From positions 1-29,320 of the forward strand of contig JAFKFE010001199.1 of the NCBI GenBank assembly GCA_017308345.1: DNA of 29,320 bases, written 5' to 3'. Position 1 is the first letter of the stretch. The number at the start of each line of letters is the position of its first letter. Of this stretch, positions 17,125 through 25,099 are shown in pieces. Under the pieces are notes generated by a model that was not told where the DNA came from, ran no database searches, and saw nothing but the letters and a program-made list of their open reading frames with translations. Source of the DNA: Alphaproteobacteria bacterium. GTDB lineage: Bacteria > Pseudomonadota > Alphaproteobacteria > Rhizobiales > Rhizobiaceae. Position numbers and translations under genes: made by a program.

Positions 17125-18024
17125 ATGAACTGGAACGATGTCCGATACTTCATCGCGGTGACGCGTCACGGTGGCCTCACCGGCGCGGCGCGCGCGATGA
17201 AGGCCAGCCCCTCGACGGTCGCGCGCCGGATCGAAACGCTGGAGGTTGCCCTCGGGACCCGGCTGTTCGAGCGCAGGCCGGACGGCTACGAACTGACGGA
17301 AGCAGGCCAAGGCATGGTCGAAAAGGCCATGGCGATCGAAGCCGCCATGCACGAGATGGAAGATGGCTTCCGCGGACGGGACGGTCGCGTGTCCGGAACG
17401 GTGCGGGTCGTCACGGTCGATACGCTCGCTCACCACCTCCTGATCCCCAACCTGCCTGCGCTGCAGGACGCCTATCCCGATCTCTCGTTGGGAGTGGCGG
17501 TCAATGCCACGTCCTTCGCCGAGCATCCTCAGAGGGAGTCTGATGTCGGCCTGCGGCTTTGCCGCCCTGAGCATGGCAACTTCGTCATCCGGCGGATCGG
17601 AGCGATCGGCTTCGGCCTCTATGCCTCCAAAGACTATCTGGCCCGCCACCCTGTCCGCGAGAATCAGTTGCCGATCGCCGGCCATCGCCTCATCACATGG
17701 GGCAATCCACTGACGTTCATCGCTTTGCCGAAAACGCTCCGGTCATGGGTGGAAAGCGGTGTCGCCAACCTGACCGTCGATTCCATGCCGGCGCAGATGC
17801 TCGCGATGAAAGCAGGCAATGGCCTTGGCGTGCTGCCATGCATCCTCGCGGATGCGGAGGACCAGCTTGTCAGGGTCAAGCCCGATCTCTGCCGGCAGGA
17901 AGAAGGCATCTGGCTTGTCGTTCACGAGGCGGTCCGCGATACCAAACGCATACGTGTTGTCTGCGATTTCCTGGAAGCCATCGTAAAGCAAGGGCAGCCT
18001 GCGCTGTCAGGGCAGGCTGCGTGA
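17125..18024 (+). CDS. LysR-family transcriptional regulator
   Basis: 299 residues from ATG 17125, chosen because LysR proteins of this type begin MNWNDVRYFIAV; an in-frame ATG at 17086 would add 13 residues. The N-terminal winged helix-turn-helix is clear (GGLTGAARAMKASPSTVARRIETLEVALGTRLFER in pieces: GLTGAARAM, STVARRIETLE, LGTRLFERR). A linker helix and a periplasmic-binding-protein-like effector domain from about 90 follow. The effector is unknown. The neighbouring divergent transporter gene is the most likely target, with binding expected in the 146-base gap; no clear T-N11-A palindrome stands out there. A GNAT gene converges on its 3' end. Confidence 0.9.
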   Translation: MNWNDVRYFIAVTRHGGLTGAARAMKASPSTVARRIETLEVALGTRLFERRPDGYELTEAGQGMVEKAMAIEAAMHEMEDGFRGRDGRVSGTVRVVTVDTLAHHLLIPNLPALQDAYPDLSLGVAVNATSFAEHPQRESDVGLRLCRPEHGNFVIRRIGAIGFGLYASKDYLARHPVRENQLPIAGHRLITWGNPLTFIALPKTLRSWVESGVANLTVDSMPAQMLAMKAGNGLGVLPCILADAEDQLVRVKPDLCRQEEGIWLVVHEAVRDTKRIRVVCDFLEAIVKQGQPALSGQAA

Positions 18025-18069
18025 TCCGCCAGACTCGCTGAGACCCTGAGATGCAGCCCGGCCCTTGCG

Positions 18070-18570
18070 TCACTCCTGTTGGTTCAGACCGAATGCCGGA
18101 TGATGGATCAGCTCTCCGCGCGGCTCGGCGCCGTCGAAGGGCAGGGCCTGGACCACCTCGGGCGGGCAGCCGGTTACGCTCAGGCCGGGGAAGGCTCGGA
18201 AGCCGAACCGGCCATAATAGGCGGGGTCGCCCACCAGCGCCGCGCCCCGGCTGGTCGTCCGCAAACGGCGGAGGGCTTCCGCCATCAGCGCCGTTCCGAT
18301 CCCTCGGCGATGCCTTGACGGCGAAACGACGAGCGGGCCGATCACACTCCAGCCGCCCTGCGTGCCGATCCGCGCCGGCGAGGCGGCCAGATAGCCAATC
18401 ACCTCACCCTCGTCCTCGGCCACGAGCGAAAGGGTGAGCGCATCCTGCGCGCGTAGCTTCTCGACGATGCCCGCCTCGGTTCCGGTGGATTGCGCGAGCA
18501 TGAGGAGGGCCTCGGTGACGAGCCGGCTGATAGCCGGGATGTCCCGGGCAGTTTCGTCGCGGATCAGCAT
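18070..18570 (-). CDS. GNAT-family N-acetyltransferase (YhbS-like)
   Basis: 166 residues. The GNAT fold is shown by the opening MLIRDETARDIPAISRL and by VIGPLVVSPSRHRRGIGTALM, where R-x-x-G-I-G (86-92) forms the pyrophosphate loop for acetyl-CoA. ALVGDPAYYGRFGFRAF follows, the typical YhbS motif. The acceptor is unknown; members of this subgroup are poorly characterised. ATG 18570 has a good ribosome site (AGGGGA six bases upstream). It is convergent with the LysR gene (45 bases) and divergent from the ketosynthase operon. Nothing links it functionally to either. Confidence 0.85.
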   Translation of the reverse strand: MLIRDETARDIPAISRLVTEALLMLAQSTGTEAGIVEKLRAQDALTLSLVAEDEGEVIGYLAASPARIGTQGGWSVIGPLVVSPSRHRRGIGTALMAEALRRLRTTSRGAALVGDPAYYGRFGFRAFPGLSVTGCPPEVVQALPFDGAEPRGELIHHPAFGLNQQE

Positions 18571-18677
18571 GACATGTCCCCTGATCGTCGAGTTGCCGCT
18601 TGACGCCTCGTTTCGTCACAGAAGGGATCGCTGATCGTCATCTGGGCTGATTTCCTGCCTTGCGGGAGATACCTCGC

Positions 18678-18700
18678 TTGCCGGCGAATTTGGCCGGCAA
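18678..18700. promoter_or_regulatory. Perfect inverted repeat upstream of the ketosynthase operon, possible operator
   Basis: TTGCCGGC at 18678-18685 and its exact reverse complement GCCGGCAA at 18693-18700 flank seven bases (GAATTTG). It lies in the 230-base divergent region, about 100 bases before the ketosynthase start. A dimeric repressor or activator site fits. An mRNA hairpin is possible, but it lacks a T tract and is not at a gene end. Confidence 0.4.
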
Positions 18701-18800
18701 TATGGACTTTGGCCAAGAAGAGAATCTTATCGATTTGCCCGACCGTCGCCGTGGCCGGGTTTTTGGTTTAGACAGACCCAGGCTCACGCATGGGGGGAGA

Positions 18801-19790
18801 ATGCGGATCAGGATCGTCGGAACCGGCAGGGCTGTGCCAGCCGAGCTGGTTACGACACGTGCGCTCGAGGAGAGGCTGGGTCTTGGCAAGGGCGCGCTCG
18901 AAACCGCGACCGGCGTCGTCGAGCGCTACGTCTGCGAAGCCGAGTCGCAGATCGACCTCGCCTGTGCCGCGGCACGCCTGGCGTTGGACGATGCCGGCGC
19001 CGAGCCCGCCGCCGTCGACCTGATCATCGGCGGCTGCGGCGTGCCTTACCAGCCGCTGCCGGCGACCGCGCCCCTGGTCATGCAGCGCCTCGGGCTGGCG
19101 GACGGCTCGGCCGCCGCGTTCGACGTCAACAGCAGCTGCCTCGGTTTCCTCACCGCCTTCGAGACCGCCGGCCGCATGATCGAGGCCGGGCAATGCGGGA
19201 CGGCGCTGGTCTTTTCGTCCGAAGTCGCCTCGCGCGCCTTGCCGTGGCGGGATGCGCCGGAGATCGCGGCGCTCTTCGGCGACGGCGCCGCGGCGGCCGT
19301 GCTGCGCAAGGCTGAACCGGGCGAGGGCAGGGTGGCAGCGAGCCTGATGCGCACCTATCCCTCCGGCTGGGAGGCTTGCGGCATCGGCTCCGGCGGCACG
19401 CGCTTCGATTTCCGCAAGGAGCAGGAAGCGTTCGCCGCGCACAGCCTGTTCCACATGGACGGCAAGGAATTGTTCCGGCTCACCTCGCGCCACTTCGACG
19501 GCTTCGTCGGCGCCCTGCTCGAACGCGCCGGCTGGTCGCGAGGGGACGTTGATCTCGTCGTGCCGCATCAGGCAAGCCCCCTGGCGCTTGCGCATATGGC
19601 GCGTCAGACCGGCTTTGCGCCGGAAAAACTGGTCGACATCTCCGCCCGCTTCGGCAACCAGATCGCCGCCTCCATTCCCTTCGCGCTCGATCTCGCGCGC
19701 CGCGACGGGCGCGTGGCGCCGGGCATGAAGCTGCTCTTCCTCGGCACCTCGGCCGGCGTCTCCTTCGGCGGCGTGGCGCTGGAGGTCTGA
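18801..19790 (+). CDS. FabH/OleA-like 3-oxoacyl-ACP synthase III family protein
   Basis: 329 residues from ATG 18801 with GGGGGGAGA directly upstream. KAS III enzymes perform a decarboxylative or non-decarboxylative Claisen condensation on an acyl-CoA starter. The catalytic triad is complete: C113 in NSSCLGF, H256 in VVPHQAS, N286 in FGNQIAASIP, close to FabH numbering (112/244/274). The rest of the fold is present (DVNSSCLGFLTAFETA, LFGDGAAAAVL, LLFLGTSAGVSFGG). The asparagine loop reads GNQIAASIP instead of the GNTSAASIP usual in fatty-acid FabH, and the gene is not in a fab cluster. I therefore infer a dedicated role in a secondary pathway. It is first in a six-gene operon; the next gene starts two bases after its stop. 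Confidence 0.9.
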   Translation: MRIRIVGTGRAVPAELVTTRALEERLGLGKGALETATGVVERYVCEAESQIDLACAAARLALDDAGAEPAAVDLIIGGCGVPYQPLPATAPLVMQRLGLADGSAAAFDVNSSCLGFLTAFETAGRMIEAGQCGTALVFSSEVASRALPWRDAPEIAALFGDGAAAAVLRKAEPGEGRVAASLMRTYPSGWEACGIGSGGTRFDFRKEQEAFAAHSLFHMDGKELFRLTSRHFDGFVGALLERAGWSRGDVDLVVPHQASPLALAHMARQTGFAPEKLVDISARFGNQIAASIPFALDLARRDGRVAPGMKLLFLGTSAGVSFGGVALEV

Positions 19791-19792
19791 GC

Positions 19793-20700
19793 ATGGTCGT
19801 GCTCGTCACCGGCGCAAGCGGTTTCCTCGGCTCCCACGTGCTATCTCGGCTGGCCGCGTCCGGCACGCCGTCGCGCAGCCATTCGATGCCGCCCTCGACC
19901 CCAGGCTGGGCAGGGTCGAACGGATCATCCACTGCGCGGCGCTCTCCTCGCCCTTCGGACGCCTCGCGGATTTCGAGGCGGCCAATGTCACGGCAACGCG
20001 CAACCTTGTCGATTTCGCAAAACGGCAGGGCGTCAGCCGCTTCGTCCACATCTCCAGCCCGTCGGTCTGCTTCGCCTTCCGCGACCAGCTCGGCCTCACC
20101 GAAAACGCGGCCTTGCCGGAACCGGTCAATCACTATGCCCGCACCAAGCGCGAGGCCGAGACGGCCGTGCTTGGCCGGCCCGCCGTCCATCCGGTTGTGC
20201 TGCGGCCGCGCGGCATCTACGGCAAAGGCGACCGCGCATTGCTGCCGCGCCTGATCAAGGCCGCTAGAGGCCGGCCGCTGCCGCTTTTCCGCAATGGCCG
20301 GGCGGCCATCGACCTCACCCATGTCGACGATGTCGTCGATGCGGTGATGGCGGCGCTCGCGGCGCCCGGCAAGGCCGAGGGCGAGATTTTCAACATTTCC
20401 AGCGGAGAGGTTCTGCCGGTCCGCCGCATCGCCGACGAGGCCTGCATCCGCGCCGGCCTGCGGGCGCGCTGGCGGCCGGTGCCGCTGATGCCGGCGATGC
20501 TGGCGGCGGGCCTGATGGAAGCGGTGGCGCTTGCTCTGCCCGGACGCCCCGAACCGCCGGTCACCCGCTACGGCCTCGGCCTCTTTGCCTATGCGCAAAG
20601 CCTCGACCTTTCCAAGGCGAAACGGGTGCTCGGCTGGGCGCCGAAGATCCCGTTCGAGCAGGGGCTTGACCGCACTTTTTCCGGCAGGGCGCCGGCATGA
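19793..20700 (+). pseudogene. NAD(P)-dependent epimerase/dehydratase (extended SDR), frameshifted
   Basis: About 302 residues if repaired. Extended SDRs of this kind reduce or oxidise a keto/hydroxyl group with NAD(P)H. Reading starts at ATG 19793 with the Rossmann motif LVTGASGFLGSH. The frame then changes by -1 at about 19862-19866: inserting one C would give ASG-HAVAQPFDAALD. Conserved sequence resumes in the new frame (RIIHCAALSSPFG, NVTATRNLVDFAKRQGVSRF, HISSPSV). The catalytic YxxxK is in NHYARTKREAE, and DLTHVDDVVDAVMAAL and IFNISSG follow. Without repair the protein would lose most of its fold. The stop overlaps the next start (ATGA, 20697-20700). The change may be a real mutation or a one-base assembly error. 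Confidence 0.82.
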
Positions 20701-21521
20701 GGATCGTCTTCGCCAACAGCGCCTGGGTGAGCGCCGCCGAGCGGCTCATCCTGCGCGGCGGCGGCTGGCAAAGCGTCAGGCTGCGCGTGCGCTACGGGCT
20801 GATCCTTCACCCGGCTGCCGGGCCTGTACTCATCGACACCGGCTACACGCCGGAGGCGCTGAGCGGCGAGCGGCGCGGCCGGATGCTGCGCCTTTACGGC
20901 GCGCTGCTGAAGCCCGAGCTCAACGAAGCCGAACAGCTTCACCAGGTGCTGCGGCGTTTCGGCCTGTCGCCCGATGACATCCGCGCCGTCGTCGTCACCC
21001 ATTTCCATGCCGACCACATTTCGGGCCTGTCGCTGTTCCGCAACGCGCGCTTCATCGCCAGCGATGCCGCCTGGGCGCGGGTCAAGGCGCGCGGCCCAGG
21101 ACGGAATTTGCGCCATGGCGTCTTCACCGAACTTCTCCCGGCGGATTTCGAGGCGCGGCTGGAAGGCCTGTCCACGAGAAGGCGGGTCGAGGCGCGCGAG
21201 GATGTGCCCGCCGGCGCCGATCTCTTCGGCGACGGCAGCGTGATTGCGGTCGATCTTCCTGGACATGCCGATGGCCAGTTCGGCCTGTTGTTTGCCGGCC
21301 TGGAGCGGCCGCTGCTCTACGCCGTCGATGCGCAATGGCTGCTTCAAGCCCTGGCCGAAACTCGCACGCCCGGTCTTCCGGCCACCCTGATCGCCGAGGA
21401 TGCCGCGGCAATCGAGCCGACCAGCGCCATGCTGCGCCGCTTCCTTGCCTCCGGCGGCGAGGTGATGCTGTGCCATGATCCCGCGCCGACATCCTATGAT
21501 CTCTCGCCGGAGGTGGCATGA
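20697..21521 (+). CDS. Metallo-beta-lactamase-fold hydrolase
   Basis: 274 residues. The two-zinc MBL site is complete: THFHADH (H102, H104, D106, H107), the third histidine H190 in DLPGHADGQ, the bridging D211 in YAVDAQW, and H260 in MLCHDP. This HxHxDH arrangement, with a long insert between the first and second metal motifs, resembles the lactonase/thioesterase-like members, which open lactones or hydrolyse esters. The exact substrate is unknown. There is no signal peptide, so it is cytoplasmic. The start ATG overlaps the SDR stop and its own stop overlaps the next start (ATGA at 21518-21521). The operon position suggests it hydrolyses or releases an acyl intermediate. Confidence 0.88.
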   Translation: MRIVFANSAWVSAAERLILRGGGWQSVRLRVRYGLILHPAAGPVLIDTGYTPEALSGERRGRMLRLYGALLKPELNEAEQLHQVLRRFGLSPDDIRAVVVTHFHADHISGLSLFRNARFIASDAAWARVKARGPGRNLRHGVFTELLPADFEARLEGLSTRRRVEAREDVPAGADLFGDGSVIAVDLPGHADGQFGLLFAGLERPLLYAVDAQWLLQALAETRTPGLPATLIAEDAAAIEPTSAMLRRFLASGGEVMLCHDPAPTSYDLSPEVA

Positions 21522-22744
21522 GCGGGCTGGCGGAAGCGGCAGGCTCCTTCGCCCTGACACGCTGGGTCTCGCGCAAGATCCGGCCCGATTTCGAGCGCTG
21601 GCAGGCGGCCGCGCTGCGGCACTTCCTCGACCGCGACCTGCCGCGCGCGCCCTTTTACGGCAAGGCGCCAGCGAATCTCGCCGACCTGCCGGTCACCGGC
21701 AAGGCGCTGCTGATGGCGCGCTTCCGCGCAGGCATGGGCCGCCTTGGCAGGCGATGGCCGCGCCGGATCGCTCACGGTCGGCGCCAGCACCGGCACCTCC
21801 GGCAATCGCGGCCTGTTCGTGATTTCCGAGGCCGAGAAATACCGCTGGCTGGGGGCGATCCTGGCCAAGGCGGCGCCCGATCTCCTGTGGCTTGGCATGC
21901 GCGTCGCCGTCATCCTGCCGCAGAACACCGGGCTCTATGACAGCGCCCGCAAATCGCGCCTGATCAGGCTCGCCTTCTTGGATCTGACTGTGGGGCCGGA
22001 GAGCTGGCGCGGCGCGCTGGAAGCCTTCGACCCCACGGTCATCATCGCGCCGCCAAAGATCCTGCGGCATTTCGCGGCCGAGAATTTCCGGCTCCGGCCG
22101 AAGCGCGTCTTCTCCGCCGCCGAGACGCTCGATCCGGTCGACCGTCCGGTGATCGAAAATTACTTCCGGCTGCCGCTCGACCAGATCTACATGGCGCCGA
22201 AGGCCTGTTCGCGGTCACCTGTCGGCAGGGCGGCCTGCATCTTGCCGAAGACTCCGTCTTCTTCGAATTCGAACCGGCGGGCGAGGGGCTCGTCACGCCG
22301 CTGGTCACGTCCTTTCGCCGCCGCACGCAGATCATGGCGCGTTACCGCATGAACGACCTGCTGCGGCTCTCGGAGCAGCCCTGCAGCTGTGGTTCGCCCT
22401 TGCGCTCGGTCGACGAAATCGTCGGCCGCATGGACGATGTCTTCCGGCTTGCTTCGGCGAATGGCCAGATACTGGTCACGCCGGATGTACTGCGCAACGC
22501 CGTGCTCAAGGCCGACCGCCGGATCGACGACTTCCGCCTCGTCCAGACCGGGCCGGACAGGGTCGAGCTCAGGCTTCCGCCGATGCTCGCGAACGAGGCG
22601 GCGGCTGCCGCGCATCAGGCAGTCCGCGCGCTGCTGGAAGCGCGAACGGCCATCGTCACCGTCGCGCTCATCCGCGCGCCGCTGCCGCTGGAAACGGGCC
22701 GCAAGCTGCGCCGTGTCGAATGCCGCCTGGAGCAGGCGCGATGA
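21518..22744 (+). pseudogene. PaaK/F390-synthetase-like adenylate-forming enzyme, two frameshifts
   Basis: Roughly 408 residues if repaired. The family (phenylacetate-CoA ligase and coenzyme F390 synthetase relatives) activates a carboxylate as its acyl-AMP. Frame 1 runs from ATG 21518 (LTRWVSRKIRPDFERWQ, FYGKAPANLADLPVTGKALL) to about 21720-21745. Frame 2 then carries the AMP-binding loop LTVGASTGTSGNRGLFVIS and continues to QIYMA near 22195. One base appears lost there, and frame 3 gives EGLFAVTCRQGGLHLAED, RRTQIMARYRMNDLLRL, PCSCGSPLR and VGRMDDVFRL, the family's C-terminal signature. The first shift may include a small deletion, since the two segments do not join neatly. Stop and next start overlap (ATGA, 22741-22744). 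No adjacent ACP is present. Confidence 0.82.
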
Positions 22745-23886
22745 ATGGCGCGGCGGTGGCGCAGAAATCCTTGCAGCAGGCCGGCCGGGTCGAGAACGAT
22801 CCGGCCAAGGTCGAGGCTTTCGTCGGTCTTTTCAATGAGGTGCCGGTGCGCGATCTGATCGCCAACCTCAAGACGAAGGTCGAGGCGTTCGAAGTCGCCG
22901 GCCGCGTTTTTCCGCTGACGCTCAACGACGCCGGTGAAGCGCCCAACTGCTATATCTGCTGCCCGACCAGCGCCTATATCGACTATGCGGTCGACGAGAC
23001 GCGCAACTTCGCCGCTCATCCGTCGCTGCGGCGCGCGCTCGACACGTTGATCGGCGCCTGCGCGCCGCTGGTCAGGGCGAGCGGCCTCGACCGTCAGGCG
23101 CAGCTCAACAACTGGCTCTATTCGACCAATCCGGTGCCGCTGCTCGACCGGCCGACGGTCGCGTCGCTGCGCTCGGCCCTGACCGCGCGTTTCCCCGAGC
23201 GCGCCATCGTCATCCGCTCATTGAACGATATCGCCGATCCGGCGACCATTGCCGCGCTGAAGGCGGAAGGTTTTCGGATGCTGGCGGCACGCCAGATCTA
23301 CATCTTCGCCGACCGCAGCGCGGCGCCCGCCGTGACAAAGAACCTGAAACGCGACCGCAAGCAACTCGGCGCCACGCCTTTCGAGCGGGTCGGCGATGCC
23401 GATTTCACGGAGGACGACTATGCGCGCGCCGAGCAGCTCTACAACATGCTCTATCTGGAAAAATACACGCCGCTCAACCCGCACTACACCGCACGCTACA
23501 TCGCCGAGATGCACCGGCGCGGCATCATCAGCCTTGCCGGCCTGCGCCGGCCGGGCGGCGAGCTCGTCGCGGTCACCGGCCTGTTCGAGAATGGCGGCAC
23601 GCTCACCCAGCCGATCGTCGGCTACGACACCGGCCTGCCGCTCGGCGAGGGGCTCTACCGCATGGTGATGGCGCTTGCGCAGGACCATGCCACCAGGCGC
23701 GGCCTGTTCTTCAACATGAGCGCCGGGGCCGCCGGCTTCAAACGCCTGCGCGGCGCGGTCGCGGCGATCGAATACATTGCCGTCTATGCCGGGCACCTCC
23801 CGCTTCGCCGGCGTCTGGCGATCCGCGTCATGGAGACCGTGCTGGCGCTGATCGGCATTCCCCTGCTCAGGAGGTTCGAGCTGTGA
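22741..23886 (+). CDS. Uncharacterised protein, possible GNAT-fold acyltransferase
   Basis: 381 residues from ATG 22741, which overlaps the preceding stop by four bases. I do not recognise a named family with certainty. The N-terminal part has an unusual cysteine cluster, APNCYICCPTSAYIDYA (C70, C73, C74). The middle contains ARQIYIFADRS, NLKRDRKQL and a helical DDYARAEQLYNMLYLEKYTPLNPHYT in parts. The C-terminal half (RRGIISLAGLRRPGGELVAVTGLF, GLYRMVMALAQDHATRRGLFFNMSAG, AAGFKRLRGA) has the strand-helix pattern of GNAT/FemAB-type acyltransferases. In such proteins the FNMSAGAAGFKRLRG region would be the acyl-CoA or peptide-side end. No signal peptide is seen; a hydrophobic C-terminal stretch (ETVLALIGIPLL) may touch membrane. 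It probably acts on the pathway's acyl intermediate. Confidence 0.6.
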   Translation: MNGAAVAQKSLQQAGRVENDPAKVEAFVGLFNEVPVRDLIANLKTKVEAFEVAGRVFPLTLNDAGEAPNCYICCPTSAYIDYAVDETRNFAAHPSLRRALDTLIGACAPLVRASGLDRQAQLNNWLYSTNPVPLLDRPTVASLRSALTARFPERAIVIRSLNDIADPATIAALKAEGFRMLAARQIYIFADRSAAPAVTKNLKRDRKQLGATPFERVGDADFTEDDYARAEQLYNMLYLEKYTPLNPHYTARYIAEMHRRGIISLAGLRRPGGELVAVTGLFENGGTLTQPIVGYDTGLPLGEGLYRMVMALAQDHATRRGLFFNMSAGAAGFKRLRGAVAAIEYIAVYAGHLPLRRRLAIRVMETVLALIGIPLLRRFEL

Positions 23887-24878
23887 GCGAGCGCCATGGG
23901 CAAGACCAGTGGCAGGCCGTGGCCCTGTCCGCCGACATCGGCAAGCGGCCGAGGCGCATCCTGCTCGACGGCGAGCCCGTGGTGCTGTTCCGCTCGGCGC
24001 AAGGCATCGCCGCGCTGTTCGACCGCTGCCCGCACCGTCTGGTCGAACTCTCGACCGGCAAGATCGTCGGCGGCGAGATCGAATGCCCCTATCACGGCTG
24101 GCGCTATGACGGCGAGGGCCGCTGCACCGCCATTCCGGGCCATGTCGGCGCCACGCCGCGCTACCGGGTCCGCCGCTTCGCGGCGATCGAACGCGACGGC
24201 GTCGTTTTCGTCTCGTCCGGCGCGCCGTTGGGCGAGCCCTACCTGCACTGCATGCAGGGCAAGGACGTCATCGTGCGCCGGGTGCGTTCGTCGACGCAGT
24301 CGACGGTCATCAATGCCGCCGAAAACATCCTCGACGCCACTCATACTCATTTCACCCATAAGGGCCTGCTGCGCGGCCTGACCTCGAGACGCCATCGGGT
24401 GCGGGTTGAGGTCACCGGCGGTGAAGGCTGGGTCGAGGCCTGCTATACCGGCGAGGACCGCCAGCAGGGCCTGATCAGCCGGCTCCTGGAAGGCGAGCGC
24501 GCGAGAACCATCGGCCGCTTCCGTCATCCCGGCATCGCCGAGCTGGAATATTGGGGCAGGGACGGGCTGGTCCTGGCCACCACCTTCCACCTGCGCCAGG
24601 CCGACGAGCGCACCGTCGAGGGCATCGGTTGGCTGATTGGCCGGCGCCAGGGCCTGCTCGGCGAACTGAAGGCGCTGGCCTTCAAGCCATTGTTCAACGT
24701 CGCTCTTCAGCAAGACCGCCGCGTGCTGAAATCGGCCAGCGACAATGCTCGTTTCGCTCCACAAGCCCAGCCGGTCATCGGCCCGCTCGACTTCCTGCGC
24801 CGGGATATCGCGGCGATCATGAAGGGGAAAATGCCGCCGGTGGCGAGCGAACCGAAGGTGCATGAGATCGAGTTGTAG
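23883..24878 (+). CDS. Rieske (2Fe-2S) non-heme iron oxygenase, alpha-subunit-like
   Basis: 331 residues from GTG 23883 (GTGA overlap with the previous stop; AGGAGG at 23869-23874). The Rieske cluster ligands are C49-P-H51 and C68-P-Y-H71 (DRCPHRLVELS, ECPYHGWRYDGEG). The mononuclear iron site is ENILDATHTHFTH, with the electron-bridging D151 and ligands H154 and H159; QQDRRVL further on likely supplies the third, acidic ligand. Such oxygenases hydroxylate, demethylate or desaturate organic substrates and need a separate reductase, which is not in this window. The compact size resembles the VanA/KshA-like single-component terminal oxygenases rather than the larger ring-hydroxylating ones. It is last in the operon, so I infer a late tailoring step. 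Confidence 0.9.
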   Translation: MSERHGQDQWQAVALSADIGKRPRRILLDGEPVVLFRSAQGIAALFDRCPHRLVELSTGKIVGGEIECPYHGWRYDGEGRCTAIPGHVGATPRYRVRRFAAIERDGVVFVSSGAPLGEPYLHCMQGKDVIVRRVRSSTQSTVINAAENILDATHTHFTHKGLLRGLTSRRHRVRVEVTGGEGWVEACYTGEDRQQGLISRLLEGERARTIGRFRHPGIAELEYWGRDGLVLATTFHLRQADERTVEGIGWLIGRRQGLLGELKALAFKPLFNVALQQDRRVLKSASDNARFAPQAQPVIGPLDFLRRDIAAIMKGKMPPVASEPKVHEIEL

Positions 24879-24915
24879 TTTTTCGCCCGGAAGAAGGTTA
24901 GGTCGCGTTCCTTCC

Positions 24916-25073
24916 CGCCCCCCTCTGTCCTGCCGGACATCTCCCCCACGAGGGGGGAGATTGGCTGTCGCGCCGGCTTTCGCCAATGGCCAGCGCTGCA
25001 GAAGAAGCGCCGCCGTCGAAGCCGCTGATCTCCTCCCAAGTGGGGGAGATGTCCGGCAGGACAGAGGGGGGCG
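24916..25073. repeat. Composite inverted repeat (RIME-like) between convergent genes
   Basis: A perfect 34-base inverted repeat (24916-24949 and 25040-25073) flanks about 90 bases. Each arm also forms its own hairpin: ATCTCCCCC / GGGGGAGAT at 24939-24961 and a less perfect one at 25028-25050. The arms contain CCTCTGTCCTGCCGGACAT. This mosaic of nested palindromes resembles the RIME-type intergenic elements of Rhizobium and Mesorhizobium, from memory of that family. It fills the space between the Rieske gene and the convergent ATP-grasp gene and could end transcription from both sides. The arms are far too short and lack an open frame for an insertion sequence. Confidence 0.75.
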
Positions 25074-25099
25074 CTGTCCCGCCGACTTCTACAATCTGC

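Noticed and set aside
19480..20598. Open frame on the - strand opposite the frameshifted SDR
   Set aside because: I considered it as an explanation for the broken + strand frame, but it has no motif, whereas both + strand parts carry clear SDR signatures.
19793..22744. Programmed ribosomal frameshifting as the cause of the split frames
   Set aside because: No slippery heptamer or A/T run is seen at the junctions, and three separate events in adjacent genes are more simply explained by mutation or sequencing error.
24916..25073. CRISPR array or insertion-sequence remnant
   Set aside because: It consists of two inverted arms only, with no regular direct repeats or spacers, and no transposase fragment or target duplication.
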